From NCBI RefSeq assembly GCF_030867095.1, contig NC_081828.1, forward strand, positions 208,388,978 through 208,452,977: 64,000 nt of DNA, written 5' to 3'. The DNA comes from Alligator mississippiensis. Its lineage: Eukaryota > Chordata > Crocodylia > Alligatoridae. Within the stretch, counting starts at the first letter, position 1. Every line of letters starts with the position of its first letter. The position numbers and the translations under genes were made by a program. The notes beneath the pieces were generated by a model. The model ran no database searches. It had not been told where the DNA came from and was given only the letters and a program-made list of their open reading frames with translations. Of this stretch, positions 1 to 12,178 are shown piece after piece.

Positions 1-1074
1 TTTGAGGGCCTTATACAGTGTTCTGGAGAAATCGTCAATCAGAAGCCAAACATCCGTGCATCTTTCTCCACTGTGGTCTGTGCTGTGTTACTACCTCTCT
101 GGTCATTAACAGGGATAAAGGGCTGTCTTAGGATATTGGTTTCTACCTTCAGTTTGTTTGTGCTTGGCAACCAGTTGTGTAACGAGAAGTTCTGCAGTTG
201 ATACAGGGGTAGCCTGGTCTAGCTCAGTATGGCTTTTATGACCTTGCTGCTGACATATTTATTATATGCACTAAGGCTGTGCGAAACAGCAGTGCTCCAT
301 TTCGACTTCTCTTTTGACGGAGCAGCATTTTGTTTCGGATTTCATTTTGATTTGAAACCGCTGTTCCATTTCGTTTTGTCGAAACAGTGATGCTGTTTCA
401 ACACTTTTTCGACATTTCGTCCATAGGCTATAATGAGGAAGCTTGAAACAGCTTCTCTTATCCAGCAGGCAGATCAGGGGCCCACAACCCCAGAAGGGGC
501 GTGGGGGCTGTGGGCCCCCGATCAACCTGCCGGATGAGGGAGGGAAGTCTGGTGCTGCCACCTGGGACCTGCACTAGCACGCCACCGGTCCTAGGCAGTA
601 GCAGCCAGCTTCTCTCATTTGCCAGGCAGATCGGGGGCTGCAACCCTGGGAGGGCTGCGGGGGTGTGCTATCGGGCTCAGCGTCCTTTCCCAGCCTGATT
701 GAGCTGAGGAAGGGAACTGAGGAAGGAAACTGAGCCCCATCGCTGAGCTGGGCTGAGTTCCCTTCCCCAGCCCAATTGTAGCACTTGGGGAAGGGAACTC
801 AGCTGGGCTGCTCTGAAACTCAAAACTTTTGAAATGCTTCGACTGCCCTTATTTTGTTTCAAGGCTGTTTCAAAGCCCTTTGTTTCAACTCATTTCGAGC
901 TCGAAACAGCGAAACCAAAACGAAACGGTGTCAAAACGAAACAGCCTGTGAAATTTCACACAGCCCTAATACGCACATGATAGTGGTCTTGCAGATGTAG
1001 GAGCGTTTGGGTTAGTTTCAGATTTTGTGCTGCCTGATGAGATCATGCCTGTAATGTAACTTCTCTGTTGGCAG
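1..1074 (+). other. EXOG: Last intron of EXOG (3' part)
   Basis: This is non-coding sequence upstream of the terminal EXOG exon. It ends in a normal 3' splice site: a short pyrimidine-rich run (ttctctgttggcag) with AG at 1073-1074. No earlier EXOG exon is recognisable in these 1,074 bases. About two thirds of it is one inserted hAT-type element (272-968), described separately. The intron assignment follows from the reading frame, which opens in phase 0 at the AG. Confidence 0.8.
272..968. mobile_element. Non-autonomous hAT transposon (697 bp) in EXOG intron
   Basis: The ends are inverted repeats: TAAGGCTGTGCGAAA on the left, and the complement of the right end reads TAGGGCTGTGTGAAA. The element is flanked by an 8-bp target duplication with one difference (atatgcac at 264-271, atacgcac at 969-976). 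An 8-bp duplication with short inverted ends is the mark of the hAT superfamily. No transposase reading frame is present, so it would have been moved in trans. Both subterminal regions are crowded with CGAAAC/GTTTCG motifs, plausible transposase binding sites; the centre is GC-rich and unrelated. It lies in the intron just ahead of the last EXOG exon without touching the splice site. Confidence 0.85.
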
Positions 1075-1536
1075 GTAATTGGAAAAGATGACGTGGCCGT
1101 GCCATCACACCTCTACAAGGTGATCCTTGCCCGACGAAGCAAAACGTCAGCGGAGCCCCTTGTGCTGGGAGCCTTTGTGGTGCCCAACAACCCCATAAGC
1201 TTCAGTCACCAGCTGCCTGAATACCAAGTTAACATCGAAGACCTGGAGAAAATGTCAGGACTGGTTTTCTTTCCACAGGTAGACAAAACTAAGGATGTTA
1301 AAAATCTCTGTGATGTGGACACCTGTAAGCTAATAGGGTTTAAGGAGTTCACATTGTACCTTACTGGCCGAAAAGTGCAGAGTGCCAGAACGCTGCACAG
1401 GCTGGAAAAGGCCATGTCAGAGTTAAGGGAATCGGGAGTTGAGCCTGACGAATATCTAATGAGGGTCTACAAGAAGAAGGAAGAGGAACTCGCTCAGCAA
1501 GAGCCGCGGGAAGCTAGAGAAAGGAAGACTGGCTGA
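1075..1536 (+). CDS. EXOG: EXOG terminal coding exon (C-terminal 153 residues plus stop)
   Basis: EXOG is a mitochondrial inner-membrane 5'-3' exo/endonuclease of the DNA/RNA non-specific (beta-beta-alpha metal) nuclease family, involved in mitochondrial DNA repair. This exon encodes only the C-terminal part. It opens VIGKDDVAVPSHLYKVILA, continues through PLVLGAFVVPN, LEKMSGLVFFP and CDVDTCKL, and ends in a charged helix (KKKEEELAQQ) at TGA 1534-1536. I recognise close counterparts of each block in vertebrate EXOG. The first half completes the nuclease fold; the rest is the EXOG-specific C-terminal helical domain. The catalytic region (DRGH-type motif) lies in exons upstream of the window. 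The frame is open from the splice acceptor at 1074 with no defect, so the exon looks functional. The first ATG-like codon is not a start; the exon is entered by splicing in phase 0. The transcript runs into the window from the left. Confidence 0.95.
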   Translation, partial: VIGKDDVAVPSHLYKVILARRSKTSAEPLVLGAFVVPNNPISFSHQLPEYQVNIEDLEKMSGLVFFPQVDKTKDVKNLCDVDTCKLIGFKEFTLYLTGRKVQSARTLHRLEKAMSELRESGVEPDEYLMRVYKKKEEELAQQEPREARERKTG

Positions 1537-2531
1537 ATGTTTGTCTCAGAAAACCGTTTGAGAATATGTTCTCCCCGAGCTGTACATCTGTGCGTGCACA
1601 CTCCTTTTGCATTTTGGGCCTTGGCTGTTCAAAGAAATTGTCAAAACAATTGCGAGAGAATGAAAATTGATGGATTTTGGGGGATAATGTTCATTCATTC
1701 TCCTGTAATATGATGCAGGTATGACTTGCTAAAGTACTTTTGCTATGAGAAGTGAAAATGACCCTTTCGCAGCATGCTAAGAGACCTCTAGAAAAGGCGG
1801 TGTTGTACTATTTTCTAAAGCCGACGTCAGACTTGGGTTTTGAACGGAATCTCTTCTAGGAACGTTATAAAAATAGACAATGGACACCTTGGGAGTATAA
1901 CTGGAACATGTCTAAATGTAACTCACCCTGTAGATGTCTTTGAAAATGATGCGGTGGAAGCAATGGTATTATTATGGGGGCTGGTTGATGAAAGAAATAC
2001 AGAACGGTGTGGGATTTTATTGGCATGTTTTCTTTTGTTTTTTTTAAGTGTCCAGTAACCGATACCTAACCTAACCTCTGTTCATTTGTTTTCCTCCTGC
2101 AGTTGTATTTGGGATTTTAAAATCGCTCTCTTCTCCACATGCTCGTATACTTTTAAATGAGTTTCACTGAATTACGCATTCCTGACAAAGAACAATAGTT
2201 CCGTTTCCTTTTGGAAAGGGCTTTTTCTTGCAACACAATGGTTTTAGGGAATCCTAACATCCTAGCTATCCAGTGGTATTGGTATTACAGTTGTGCTCTT
2301 CTCACGCATTGTGAGATGATTAAAAAAAAGTCAGAGGCAGTAAATTGTGGCAGTGATGTTAGCAACACGAGTTAACAAAAAATGAAAAAATTTAAGAAAA
2401 TATGATTGCGGTGCTATCATTATGTTTGGGTTTTGCTGTATTTCATTCAGCTTGGGCCATGAATGATGCATTTTGATTGAGTTTGTAGTCACTTAGTGAC
2501 TGTAACACACTTGTTCAGTACTGCAACATCT
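1537..2531 (+). other. EXOG: Probable EXOG 3' UTR and flank
   Basis: This is AT-rich non-coding sequence after the EXOG stop codon. No further open frame here resembles a gene. The best poly(A) signal I can see is ATTAAA at 2319-2324, followed by an A-rich tract; a canonical AATAAA on this strand first appears at about 2821, inside the next CR1 copy. The real transcript end cannot be settled from sequence alone. Confidence 0.45.
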
Positions 2532-2983
2532 GATTCATAGATTCATAGATGCTAGGGTTGGAAGGGACCTCAATAGATCATCGAGTCCGACCCCCTGCAT
2601 AGGCAGGAAAGAGTGCTGGGTCTAGATGACCCCAGCTAGATGGTTATCTAACCTCCTCTTGAAGACCCCCAGGGTAGGGGAGAGCACCACCTCCCTTGGG
2701 AGCCCGTTCCAGACCTTGGCCACTCGAACTGTGAAGAAGTTCTTCCTAATGTCCAATCTAAATCTGCTCTCTGCTAGCTTGTGGCCATTGTTTCTTGTAA
2801 CCCCCGGGAGCGCCTTGGTGAATAAAACCTCACCAATTCCCTTCTGTGCCCCTGTGATGAACTTATAGGCAAACTTATAGGCAGCCACAAGGTCGCCTCT
2901 CAACCTTCTCTTGTGGAGGCTGAAAAGGTCCAGTTTCTCTAGCCTCTCCTCGTAGAGGAGCTCCTCATGGAGGAGCATAATCT
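2532..2983 (-). mobile_element. CR1 LINE, 5'-truncated 3' end
   Basis: On the minus strand this encodes the C-terminus of the CR1 ORF2 protein: YEERLEKLDLFSLHKRRLRGDL, then LPGVTRNNGHKLAESRFRLDIRKNFFTVR and WNGLPREVVLSPTL, ending in the typical 3' UTR. At the 2532 end is the CR1 tail made of repeated TTCATAGA. The 118-codon frame is still open, so the copy is fairly young. A short internal duplication repeats the residues AYKF. CR1 insertions are usually truncated at the 5' end, as here. Confidence 0.92.
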
Positions 2984-4203
2984 GAGCTGTTTATCTACAG
3001 GGAAACTTTTAAAATCGAATGACTATTTGTTGACAGTAATTTTTAAAAAGTAATAGAATCTTTACTTTTTATGTTACAGTATTTTTAATTCTGCAAATTG
3101 AACTTCTTGTATCTGGACTAAGAAGGCAAAGAAAGCAAACAGCAAAACTGACCATGTTTTTAGATTTGGAATGATACAGTCTTTGGGTTACAAATTCCTA
3201 GCAATACTCCCTCCAGTTTACAGATGAGAAGACTGAGGGACTAATCAAAGATGGGTTTTACGCTCACGTTGGGTCATATTGCATTAGGCGACTACCAAAA
3301 GCAGGGAGAAGCTGATTCAGGAATATTACCCCAACCAGGCTCAGTCTTGTGCTATAATAACACCTGGCTTACAGTACCTTTCATGTAGATAGTGCATTTT
3401 ACCAGCCAGTGTCAAACTCTTCATAAGCAGACTGCTTTATTTAAAAGCAGTTAAGGTTGCCGTGACAACCTTATATTTACCTACCTACCTCATTATTTAT
3501 AGGAGCCAAGACTTAAAAGCAAGGAATTATTAGATAGTGAGGGTCATTGTAAACCTTACTGCCCACGTCACACAAGCAAAGGGCAAAATCCCGATAAATA
3601 TGCCAGTGGATTAGGATGTCATATTTCATCTTCTCCAGTTTGGAAAAAAAGCACAGTACGCTAGAGCACAGCAAGCCACATCGTGCAGCTCCTGCTAACA
3701 GAGGCAGCAGAGGGGCTGGCTCCTGGGACGTGTGCTGCAAAATGTCATGGGCAAGGAGCTAGGACTAGAGATGGACTCACACTAGTGTGGTGGCTTCTCA
3801 GGGCGGGACGGGTCTTGCCATCAGCAGGTAGCCAAGGACTTCACAACTGCCCAGTGTGGAGCTGGTGGAAGCAGCTGGCTCCCCCCATCTTGACAGATGG
3901 TCACAATTTGTGTTTGCCTGGTTGCAAAAGGACACACCCTGTATATCTAACAGGTGGTGATCATTGTGGTGGGAGGCAAGGCTGCTGTTTTGCTGGATCC
4001 AGATTCCAGTTGGTTATTATCCACCCCTCCCAGGCAGGTGCATCAAGTGATGAGAGACAGAGTATAGTGTAACTCTTCACAAGGAGGCCGGTAAACTAAC
4101 CCCCTGCTTTCCCGCTGGTCTGTTAAAACTAGATTCTACCTCACGGGCAGGACATTACATAGCAGCAGGGAGTCCTTTCATTGCCCAGGGCCTCTTTTCT
4201 GTC
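2984..4203. other. Intergenic, no gene seen; MIR-like relic near 3.21-3.26 kb
   Basis: No coding region is recognised. Around 3208-3260 the string tttacagatgagaagactga matches the conserved core of MIR/CORE-SINEs in reverse orientation, an old tRNA-derived retroposon. The rest is unique-looking AT-rich sequence grading into GC-richer sequence after about 3.7 kb. Confidence 0.5.
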
Positions 4204-4211
4204 CTCTAAGT

Positions 4212-4873
4212 CAGTGGTTCTCAATCTTTTTTCCTACCAGGACCTATTTGCAAAGAACCATGGTCTGTCCTGACCCACATCCCCCTGGCTCTGCTGGTGT
4301 CCCTCACTCCTGACCTGCAGCCCCTCCGTCCCCCCAGCTACCCCCATTCTGCTTGGGCCAGAGCGCGAGCAGCGAGTACTACCCCTGTCGCAACTGCCAA
4401 GCAGCGAGTATGAGCACTGGCCCTGTACTATGGGTCCAGGCACACAACTCCCAGCTGCAAAGGACCACCCCTGCCCCCTTTTCCTGATGAAGAGCCAGGT
4501 GCCTTCTCCCCCTGCCCTGCCACAGCCCTGTTCCTGGCCACTTCCCAGCACCGGCATGCACGCACAGCACCTCCCACCCCCCAAGACAGTTCCCCTGGAC
4601 CTCCGGCCTCCGCTCCTCATACACTTACCTGCATCCCGTGGTGGGACCTGCTCCAATGACCTAACCTCACTGTATGCTGTCCACGTGGGGCTGCATGCAC
4701 AGACACACGTGCCCATTGTCTCCAATCATGCCAAGCAGCCCCTTGCAGGCTGGAACACTGCCAGCTTGGAAGGGGAAACCTATGCTTTTGCATGGTTTTC
4801 TGGGACTTGCTCGTGACCCTTTCAAATATTGCAACCCGCATTTGGGGCGCGACCCACCGGTTGAGAAACTCTG
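4212..4873. mobile_element. Non-autonomous hAT transposon (662 bp)
   Basis: The left end reads CAGTGGTTCTCAATCTTTTT. The complement of the right end reads CAGAGTTTCTCAACCGGTGG. The flanking 8-mers are ctctaagt (4204-4211) and ctctatgt (4874-4881), a target duplication with one difference. The interior is C-rich, with degenerate repetition of CCCCTGCC-like words, and has no transposase. The CAGTGGTTCTCAA end type is widespread among vertebrate hAT-Charlie-like elements. Confidence 0.85.
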
Positions 4874-4881
4874 CTCTATGT

Positions 4882-7800
4882 TAAAACTCTTGCTAGTGTA
4901 ACATTTTAGCAGCAAGCAATAGCATAAAGCCATGACCCTTTCCTTTGGAGGCAGGCATCTTTGAGCAGATGCTCCTTAGTTCAGCATCTATTCTAGGCTG
5001 ATATGCACTCCTGAATTCCTATAGGGCCTGATTAGCATTATTTTTCACCCCAACTGCCTTGCCATGTGGTGTATATGCCTGTGTTTTTTTTCCAGCTCCA
5101 TTTAAGTGTGGTCATTCTGCTTTGTCTCCCCTTACAAGACTGTAGCAGGTGCAACCATCAAGCCCTTGGCAAATGGTTAAAAAAAAATCATTGTTTGTCC
5201 CAGGAAAAACACATCCAGGTACAATTATAATCAGATGCACTTACTGTGCTGATTTCACAGTTTGAGGTAATAATTTTGGAGACTGTTTTATAACAAAACT
5301 AATTTATCCTCTCTTGCTGTAATGAGGCTTTCTAAGAGAAACAGAAAAATACAGCACTAAAAAATGGTATCTATTCCCCCCCCCCCAAACAAATTACTTC
5401 TGGATATTCTCTGAGCTACCTACATGTTGCTTCAACATGCCATACATTAAGCACTAGTGCCTCAGCTGTATTATTTTCTGTATAGTTTTCATCCCTCATC
5501 TGTCCTTTTGTTTTGCAGACGTGACCATATGACACATGGATGTATGCTTGTTATTTCTTTGGGTAAATTTACACCATATTTATAGCAGTGGGGAGTTGTA
5601 CGGTGTGTATCTGCTCCTTGCTTATTCCAGGAACGTAGACAAGCCCTAAGTGTGGTAAGAGCCACTGCTGGCAAATGCTAGGACCTGCGTGCTGTGCGTG
5701 TCGGCATATGTTGAGCTCTAAAGCTGTGTAAAAGAATTGTGACATCATGACATCTCTACCCCTCTCTTTTTCTGCTGTTCTCCAGCATTCGTACGAGATT
5801 TGATTCAGAACATAGGAGTTGGTAAGCAATGGCTCAAATACTGAGGACTACATGCTATTCTCTACTGGTTTAAGCAGTGCACTTTCTAATAATAACTGAC
5901 GTGAATCTGGATCCAGCAATACAGCAGCCTTGCCTCCCACCACTATGATCCCACCTGTTAAATATACAGGGTTTGTGTCCTTTTAAGTAGATGCATTTCT
6001 ACTTAGTTGGGGAGGGGGGGGGGGGGGGGGTCTGTGTGTGTGTGTTTGCACGCTGCAACTCACCATCTTCTGTGTATAATGTAAATGCAGGTCTGGTGTT
6101 TGGCCATTTGGGGGCAGTCAAAACCTACAACATTCTCGGCTGCTGTGTAGCCAGGACCACATGAACTTCAGGAGCCTGAATGTTTGGGGCTACAAGCGGC
6201 ATAGTCCTAAAACTGCCTTTCCTGCTTATAATGTTGCTATACGTGTTTTTATGAATTAGTGTTACATTTACTGTATTAGACAGTAGTGCAAAATGCAAGC
6301 CAGTGACTTTCCTAACTTTTTTTTGTGGATGGGGCATTGAGATGGCAGGGATGAAGCAACATACCTGCATTAGATTTACCAGCAAGGTTGGTTCTTCATT
6401 TTTTAGATCTTGTGCTAAGCCGACTTCAAGTCCAGCTTCTTTACGGGTGTAATTCCAGCTGAGTATGTAACACACTATAAATGATGCAGATATTTTATAA
6501 TACCATTAAATTGTACTTATGAATACTGTAGACTTGCAAATGTTTTGAAACTGGGTTTTGATTTGTTTGTATAGCCATTAGTTGGGTTGCGTATTAGGAT
6601 ATCCCAGTTGTTACAGAACCACCTGGAGGCCTATTTTGCTGAGTCCTGTACAGGCATGAACACGCTGTCAGGCAGGTCCTACCTTGCAGAGCTCGTTATC
6701 TTTAAGAGGCAAGGCAAGCAAAGAACAGGAAGATGTGAAGAGCTGGATCTGCAGAAGGTACTTGCCACACCTAACTTTCAGGTGCCCCGTCTCGTTGGGT
6801 ACCTGACGCATGGAGAGTGGTGCCTAAGAAGGAAATGCATAGCTAGCAGGATGAGCAGGGAGCCAAGCTAGCCAGTAGCAAATGCTGAGAAGAGTAGACA
6901 GCCTCTCCTGGAGGTAGCCATCTAGGCCAGTCCTTTTTCACAGAAAAAGGACAAAGATTTCCTCCCCTGCTGCCCTAACCCTCTGTTTCCTCATCGGCTT
7001 ATGCAGGTGATTAGGGTGGTCACTGGGAGGGTGGTTTTTTGGCTCCCTGCTCTGTGTGATTTTGAGTAGGTACTCAAAACCCAACTCCTATCTCAGGTGG
7101 AGAGTAGCGCTGCTGGGCATTCAGAGGACTGGGCACCTCAAGTACTGGGGTTCAAGCTGCTCCACGAACGGACCAAACAAACTTACTCGCAGTTAGACTT
7201 GTCACCTAAGGGACTAGAATATGTGGGTTCAAATTGCAGCTCTGAATCAGAAAACGGGAGAGGTAAAAACTGGTTTGCCTCTCAGAGGTGACTGCCCTGG
7301 CCCCTGAGCTACTGCAGCAATGGGACGTGAACACCAGGCCAGCCCTGACAAGCCTTTTGTGCAACGCCCAAGCCATTAAGTGTGCTCTGGAAACACTACT
7401 GAATTAAGTAGGTTGAAATAGTACCCAGGTGGTTAGTGTGTTAAGTGCTTCATAAGCAACCCAACACCCTGTCCACCCGGGTACAAGCTCCCCTGCCACT
7501 TATGGATTAAACTAAACAGGATTTGCTCTGGAGCTGGACACTTTATGCCACACTCTATAAGATGGCTTAAAGGACAGTGCAATATGTGAGCGTGGCAATG
7601 CACCAGAGACTGCTCACCACCTCCTCACGTGTGCAGTGCACCCACAGTGAGGACCTGGCAAGTTTCATCCATAAAGCGGTTGTGTGGCTCCGCCACGTTA
7701 ATGATGTGTAGAGGGGGAATGAGAGAAGACGATGACTGAATCGGGTCTCACGAGCAGGAGAACTGGGGGCGGGGGGCCGCGTACTTGGCGTTAGCTCTCC

Positions 7801-8215
7801 AAGTACTGCAGTGAGGTCAGGGCTTAGGTGGGTCTTCACATGCCCACCAGCAGCTGCTTCATCAGCTTGAGCACTTCACCAGCCAAACACTGATCCGTGA
7901 GGACTTGCAGTGCCTACGAGGCGAGGTGCAGCTGAGCGGAGGTTATGAGACTCCAAGTGACAGCCAAATGTTGGAGTCGAGTCATGTGTGCTGCCCTCCA
8001 CCCTCTTGTTGCGGACAAGGGAGATGCAGTTGTGGCGTTCAGCTGTTTGGGGGGCAGTGAACACGGACGATGGAGTTGGCTGCTCTGTTTCCAGTAGCGC
8101 ACGAGCCTGAGCGTTCACTTGGGGCTACAAGCACACTATTGCTTCCGCCCTGTTGGACTGGCTCCAGTGCCAAGGGGCAAAGGTAGATGTTGGTTTTACC
8201 GCCTTGCCTTCAGTT
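4882..8215. other. Intergenic; no gene recognised
   Basis: No reading frame here resembles a known protein. There is a C-run near 5380 and a G-run followed by (TG)n at 6014-6046. Two tRNA-like B-box words (ggttcaa) occur at about 7130 and 7230, suggesting old SINE fragments. The segment 7560-8120 has several overlapping open frames on both strands without recognisable domains. Confidence 0.4.
6014..6046. repeat. G-run joined to (TG)n microsatellite
   Basis: A run of about 17 consecutive G residues is followed by TCTG and then TG dinucleotides. Such tracts are prone to slippage and to sequencing or assembly error. The G-run could form a quadruplex and the TG run Z-DNA; that is inference only. 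Confidence 0.8.
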
Positions 8216-8223
8216 GCTTGAAC

Positions 8224-9015
8224 CTGGGGTTACCATATTTCCAGTTGAAAAAAAAGATGATGGGGGCAGTGATATGCTGGTGCCCTGCCCCCACCCAGGC
8301 TGGTGCCCCTCACTCCCAGGCCACAGCCCCCAGCAGCCTTGCTGCTGCCCCTCACTCGATCTACAATACCCCCTGGCCATGCTGGTGCCCCTCATTCCCA
8401 ATCCACAGCCCCCCCATCCCTGCTGGCCCCACTCCCAGCCCACAGCCCCCTGGCACTGCCAGTGCCCCTCCCAAGCCAAAGCCCCTCCAGCCCTGCTGAT
8501 GCTCCTTGCTCCCAACCCACAGCCTCCTGCTCCCCCCAGCCCTGCAGCATCTCCCAGCCACCCCACCCCTGCAAGCAAGGGCGCTGGCCCTGGTGCCACT
8601 GGTCCAGCCACGCAGGTCCCCTGTAGGCCCCCGCCTCCTTCCCCCATTGGAGGGGCAGGTGCCTCCTTCCCCCCTCATCCCCCCTTCCCTGTTGCAGCAT
8701 TAGTGCCTGGACAGCTTCCCCCAGTGCCAGCATGTGCCCACCCCCATCACACCCATCCCCTGCCACCCCCACCCCTCAGACAGTCCCCAAGCCCTGGCCC
8801 TTCAACCCCCCAATCCCCATAGCCTTACCTGCATCCAGCTGCCGGTGCTGCTCTTACCACCCTGCCTGGCTGCATCCTGGCAGTGTTGAGCAAACCAAAA
8901 CGCAATGCTGAGCAGACCAGGCATTTGTTCATATTTGAAAAAACCCACCTGAATGGAGATTGGAGGACCCAAAAGGAGGATGTATTTGGGAAAACCTGGA
9001 TGTATGGTAATCCTG
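8224..9015. mobile_element. Non-autonomous hAT transposon (792 bp) with internal C-rich minisatellite
   Basis: The left end CTGGGGTTACCATATTTCCAG matches the complement of the right end, CAGGATTACCATACATCCAG. The flanks gcttgaac (8216-8223) and cctggacc (9016-9023) agree at 5 of 8 positions, a decayed target duplication. The interior from about 8280 to 8820 is an imperfect tandem array of roughly 55-65-bp units built on CCCCTCAYTCCCA...CCACAGCCCCC. Long proline-rich open frames on both strands are a by-product of this composition and are not genes. Confidence 0.75.
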
Positions 9016-9023
9016 CCTGGACC

Positions 9024-10931
9024 CCAGGGTGGAATCCAAAACTCTGAGCGAGGTGCCTGGTTTCCCTCTCCAGTGCACCCCACCGCCTTCCCCCTCCAGC
9101 CCTGTTTCTAAATGCAAGTGGTTGTGGCATTTTTGCTTTTTTGTTGAGCTCAGTGCTGCCTGCTTTAGCCCCATCCTGTGCGCTTACCAGCCCGGGCAGA
9201 CTGGAGCATGCTGCTCGAGATCCTGGGTCTGGAGTACAATTTTGGACATATGTACTTGAGTCCTTGCCTGGAGCTGGCCCTGCCTTTCCCCATGTAAGTA
9301 GGCATAGCATCCCACGTTGAGTCAGTTCTGCCTTCCCCGGTGCGTGTTGCCTGGCAGTGAAGCTGTGTAGAAATTTATATATAACCCCAAAGTGCTCTGC
9401 AGGTGACCTGACTCAGTGGGGAAATGAGGAGCAATTTTGCTGTTATTTTGGAATTGTCTTCTGCCGTTGCACAAGAGAAGCTTTTCTCACCACGCAGCAA
9501 AGCAGCTCAGCAATCAGCAGGGATGGAGGAAATGCTCCTTTCTCTGATTCAGGTCTATCTAATCAGCCCCATGTATACAGGTTTGGAGGAGCCTGTACAT
9601 GCGTTCCCTAATAGCCATCTGCCCATGCAATTAGCAGACTATCTGCTCCTGCTGGAAGGCACAGGAAAACACTGAATAAAGGCTCAGAGTCTTTGCCTAA
9701 AAATACCATCCAGTGGCTTTGGCTGCGCTGAGTCAGGTACTCAGACCTGCCTGTAAACAGAGCCCAGCTTTTCCATGCAGGGTACCACTGCCGCACCAGC
9801 AGGCATTTCCATCGTGCCCTTCAACCAGTTGTATCAAGGCGCTTCCCTGCCTGCCGAGGTAAAATTAGCAGCGGTTGTAACATAACAGTCCCCAAATAAT
9901 CACTTAGTGGGGGCGGGTGGTGAGAGAAAAAGCTGAATGAAACAACTTTGTGTTAGTTGGAGAGGCCCATGGCTGTGGGGGAGAGTGGCAAATGGATCTG
10001 GAACGACATGCTTCAAATGCTAGCTAAGAAGCAGGCTGGAGATAACTCTCCAGTCGCAGGGAGGAACAGGCCTGTGTGAAGACTAAATAATTGCCAAAGC
10101 AGGGAGAAGTAAAGGCTCAGGCAAACTTCTGCTAGCAACTCTCAAAGCACTGCAGCCAGCTGGGGCTCCATGACTGGTGCAGGGGACAAGTTAAATGGGC
10201 CCAGTTGCCCCCCTCCCAGGGCTGTTCACCACCTTGAAGCCCCTTTCACTGCCTGTGCAGCCACATCCAGCTGGAGTCGAACATCTGGAATCTGATCGCC
10301 AGCTGCCAGCCGGGTCGGCTCAGCGCAGACCTGCCGTCGCATTAAGCTGTCCCTGGACACCTGCACAGCCGGGATCGCATAGCAGACGTGGTTGCAAAAA
10401 CATGTCTGTACTTCGTGAGAGTAAGAAGCACATCAGTTCACTAATCCATGTCCCCAGCTGGTATTAAATGGTTGTAGCTCCAGGGAAGCTCCAATGATCA
10501 CCAGGGAAAGTTCTGCCCGGTTCTGGCAGGTGAGGACTCTGCGATAGCAATGCTCTGCAGGAAGAGAGTTTAACTGAGGGGGAAAAATCAGCTCTATCAG
10601 AGTAAAATCAGAGCTGTGCTCCAGCTGCAAAGCTGAAATCCAGCTAAGATTGCTCCCTGTCACTATGGCCCGAGGGGGGCATATAGACATGGGTATGGAG
10701 GAAGTCTACCTAAGATTCCTACCTCTGTCTCAGTGCAGCAGCTGGTTTGAACCCAGAACAGCATCCCTGCCTTATTTCCAGGCTTGGCACAGGTACACAA
10801 GAGTGATATCCTGCCTCCCCATTCCCGGGAGTGTCCAGAAGTGGTGGAGACATGCTGTGTGGTGCGCTGGGCTGAGACACAGAAGCACTTAGCACTTAGT
10901 CATATTTCCTCCGCCACGGATTTGCTGTACG
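9024..10931. other. Intergenic; no gene recognised
   Basis: Moderate-GC sequence with short open frames only. No domain, splice-bounded exon or structural RNA could be supported, and no intact transposon ends were found. Confidence 0.4.
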
Positions 10932-11058
10932 ACCTTGATACACACCTTGCTGGGGTTATTTGGCCCCAGCAGTCTTTCCTGCCCAGAGCAGGGGTGGGGG
11001 CTGGACGTGATGACCTCTCAAGGTCCCTTCCAGCCCTGAACTGTGACTCTGTAAATCA
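10932..11058 (+). mobile_element. CR1 LINE 3' end fragment
   Basis: This contains the end of the CR1 3' region: cttgctggggttatttggcc, then a gcaggggtgggggctgg block and gatgacctctcaaggtccct, closing with a degenerate tail. Only the last ~125 bp remain. Confidence 0.8.
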
Positions 11059-12178
11059 CTGACATCTCTGCTCAGTCTTTTTGAAAGAAACCTTTTCCCT
11101 TTCTTAGGAAGCAAGCTGTGCCTGCGAAGTCTCTCTGAGGAGCCCACTGGGAGCTTCCTACAAGAAACTGCTGTAAATCCAGCGTCTTCAGTGGCACGTC
11201 CCCTGTTTCACACAGGTGTAGCGTAGTGGCTGGGAAAACATACGCCCAACTGGCATGCGGCAGCTGGCGCTATAAGCTTTAAGCTTGGTTTCTGACTATG
11301 CAAGAACACAGCAACATGCAAACTAAGCTCATAACTTGAGCAGGAAAAACAGCGTGCTAAAAGCCTGGCTTAGCCCACAGTAGTGTTAGAGCACAGGAAG
11401 GCAAACCCCAACTCCTCATCCATCCCCTGTTCTCCTAGACTAAAAAAGCAACATGGTTCAGAGCTGGCTAAAAGATCTTCTGCAGGTGTGAGCGCTCTCT
11501 GGTGGGTTGTGGACAGTCAGCAAGCCAGTGAGGGGCAGAAGACAGTCTCTGTATTGAGCTACAAGGCCAGCATGGGGAAGAGACCATAGGAAGTGCTGTA
11601 TGTGTCAGCCCACTGGCCCTCCTAGGCCACTACCCTGGCCTGTGTTCTCACGACACCGTTTCTCCTATCCTGTAGTTCTGTGGGTTGGATGTGAGGCTGC
11701 TGACTTCTACCTGATCAGCTTTGAGGCCTTAGGTGAATGTCCTCCCTCTGCAAGTGTATCCTGCTCAGTATGGGCCTGAACCTGTTACCTGTCATCAGGT
11801 CCACTCACGCCACGCATGCTCGATGCCCAGCCACCGTGTACCCCACCCACACAACGGTGCCTGGCTCCCTGCAGTGCTGGGCCACAGGGTAGTTTGTGTG
11901 TCTGCTATAGCCAGTGACTGATTTTGGTTACCTTTAGTGCCATAGCATCATAGAGCAGCAGGGCTGGAAGCATTGACAACTGGTGCCTCCTGACCCCTTT
12001 GGCAGGTGCCGCTGCCCTTCCCTGCGCAGTGTAGCGTGGCTGCGGCAGCCCAGGGGCACCGCTCTGCCTGGAGCACTTTTGGGAGCCAGTCTCGGGATGG
12101 GGCACGTACCCCCTGCCCCTCCGGCCTCCCCTACCAGTTGCCTAGGGCTGGAAGGACCCTCCAGGAGCAGCTCACAGA
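11059..12178. other. Intergenic; CR1-tail scraps
   Basis: No gene is seen. Two short CR1 tail pieces in reverse orientation (cagggctggaag at about 11959; ctagggctggaaggaccct at about 12143) show that an old CR1 copy lay here, just upstream of the tRNA. Confidence 0.45.

Noticed and set aside
4234-4725. 163-codon minus-strand frame
   Set aside because: Inside the C-rich core of a hAT element, with no protein similarity. It is a composition artefact.
8187-8822. 211-codon proline-rich open frame
   Set aside because: It lies wholly within the C-rich minisatellite of a hAT element. Equally long frames exist on the other strand, and no domain or start context supports it.
10990-11005. gcaggggtggggg as a hAT tip
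   Set aside because: It is part of the CR1 3' UTR sequence at 10932-11058, not a transposon end.
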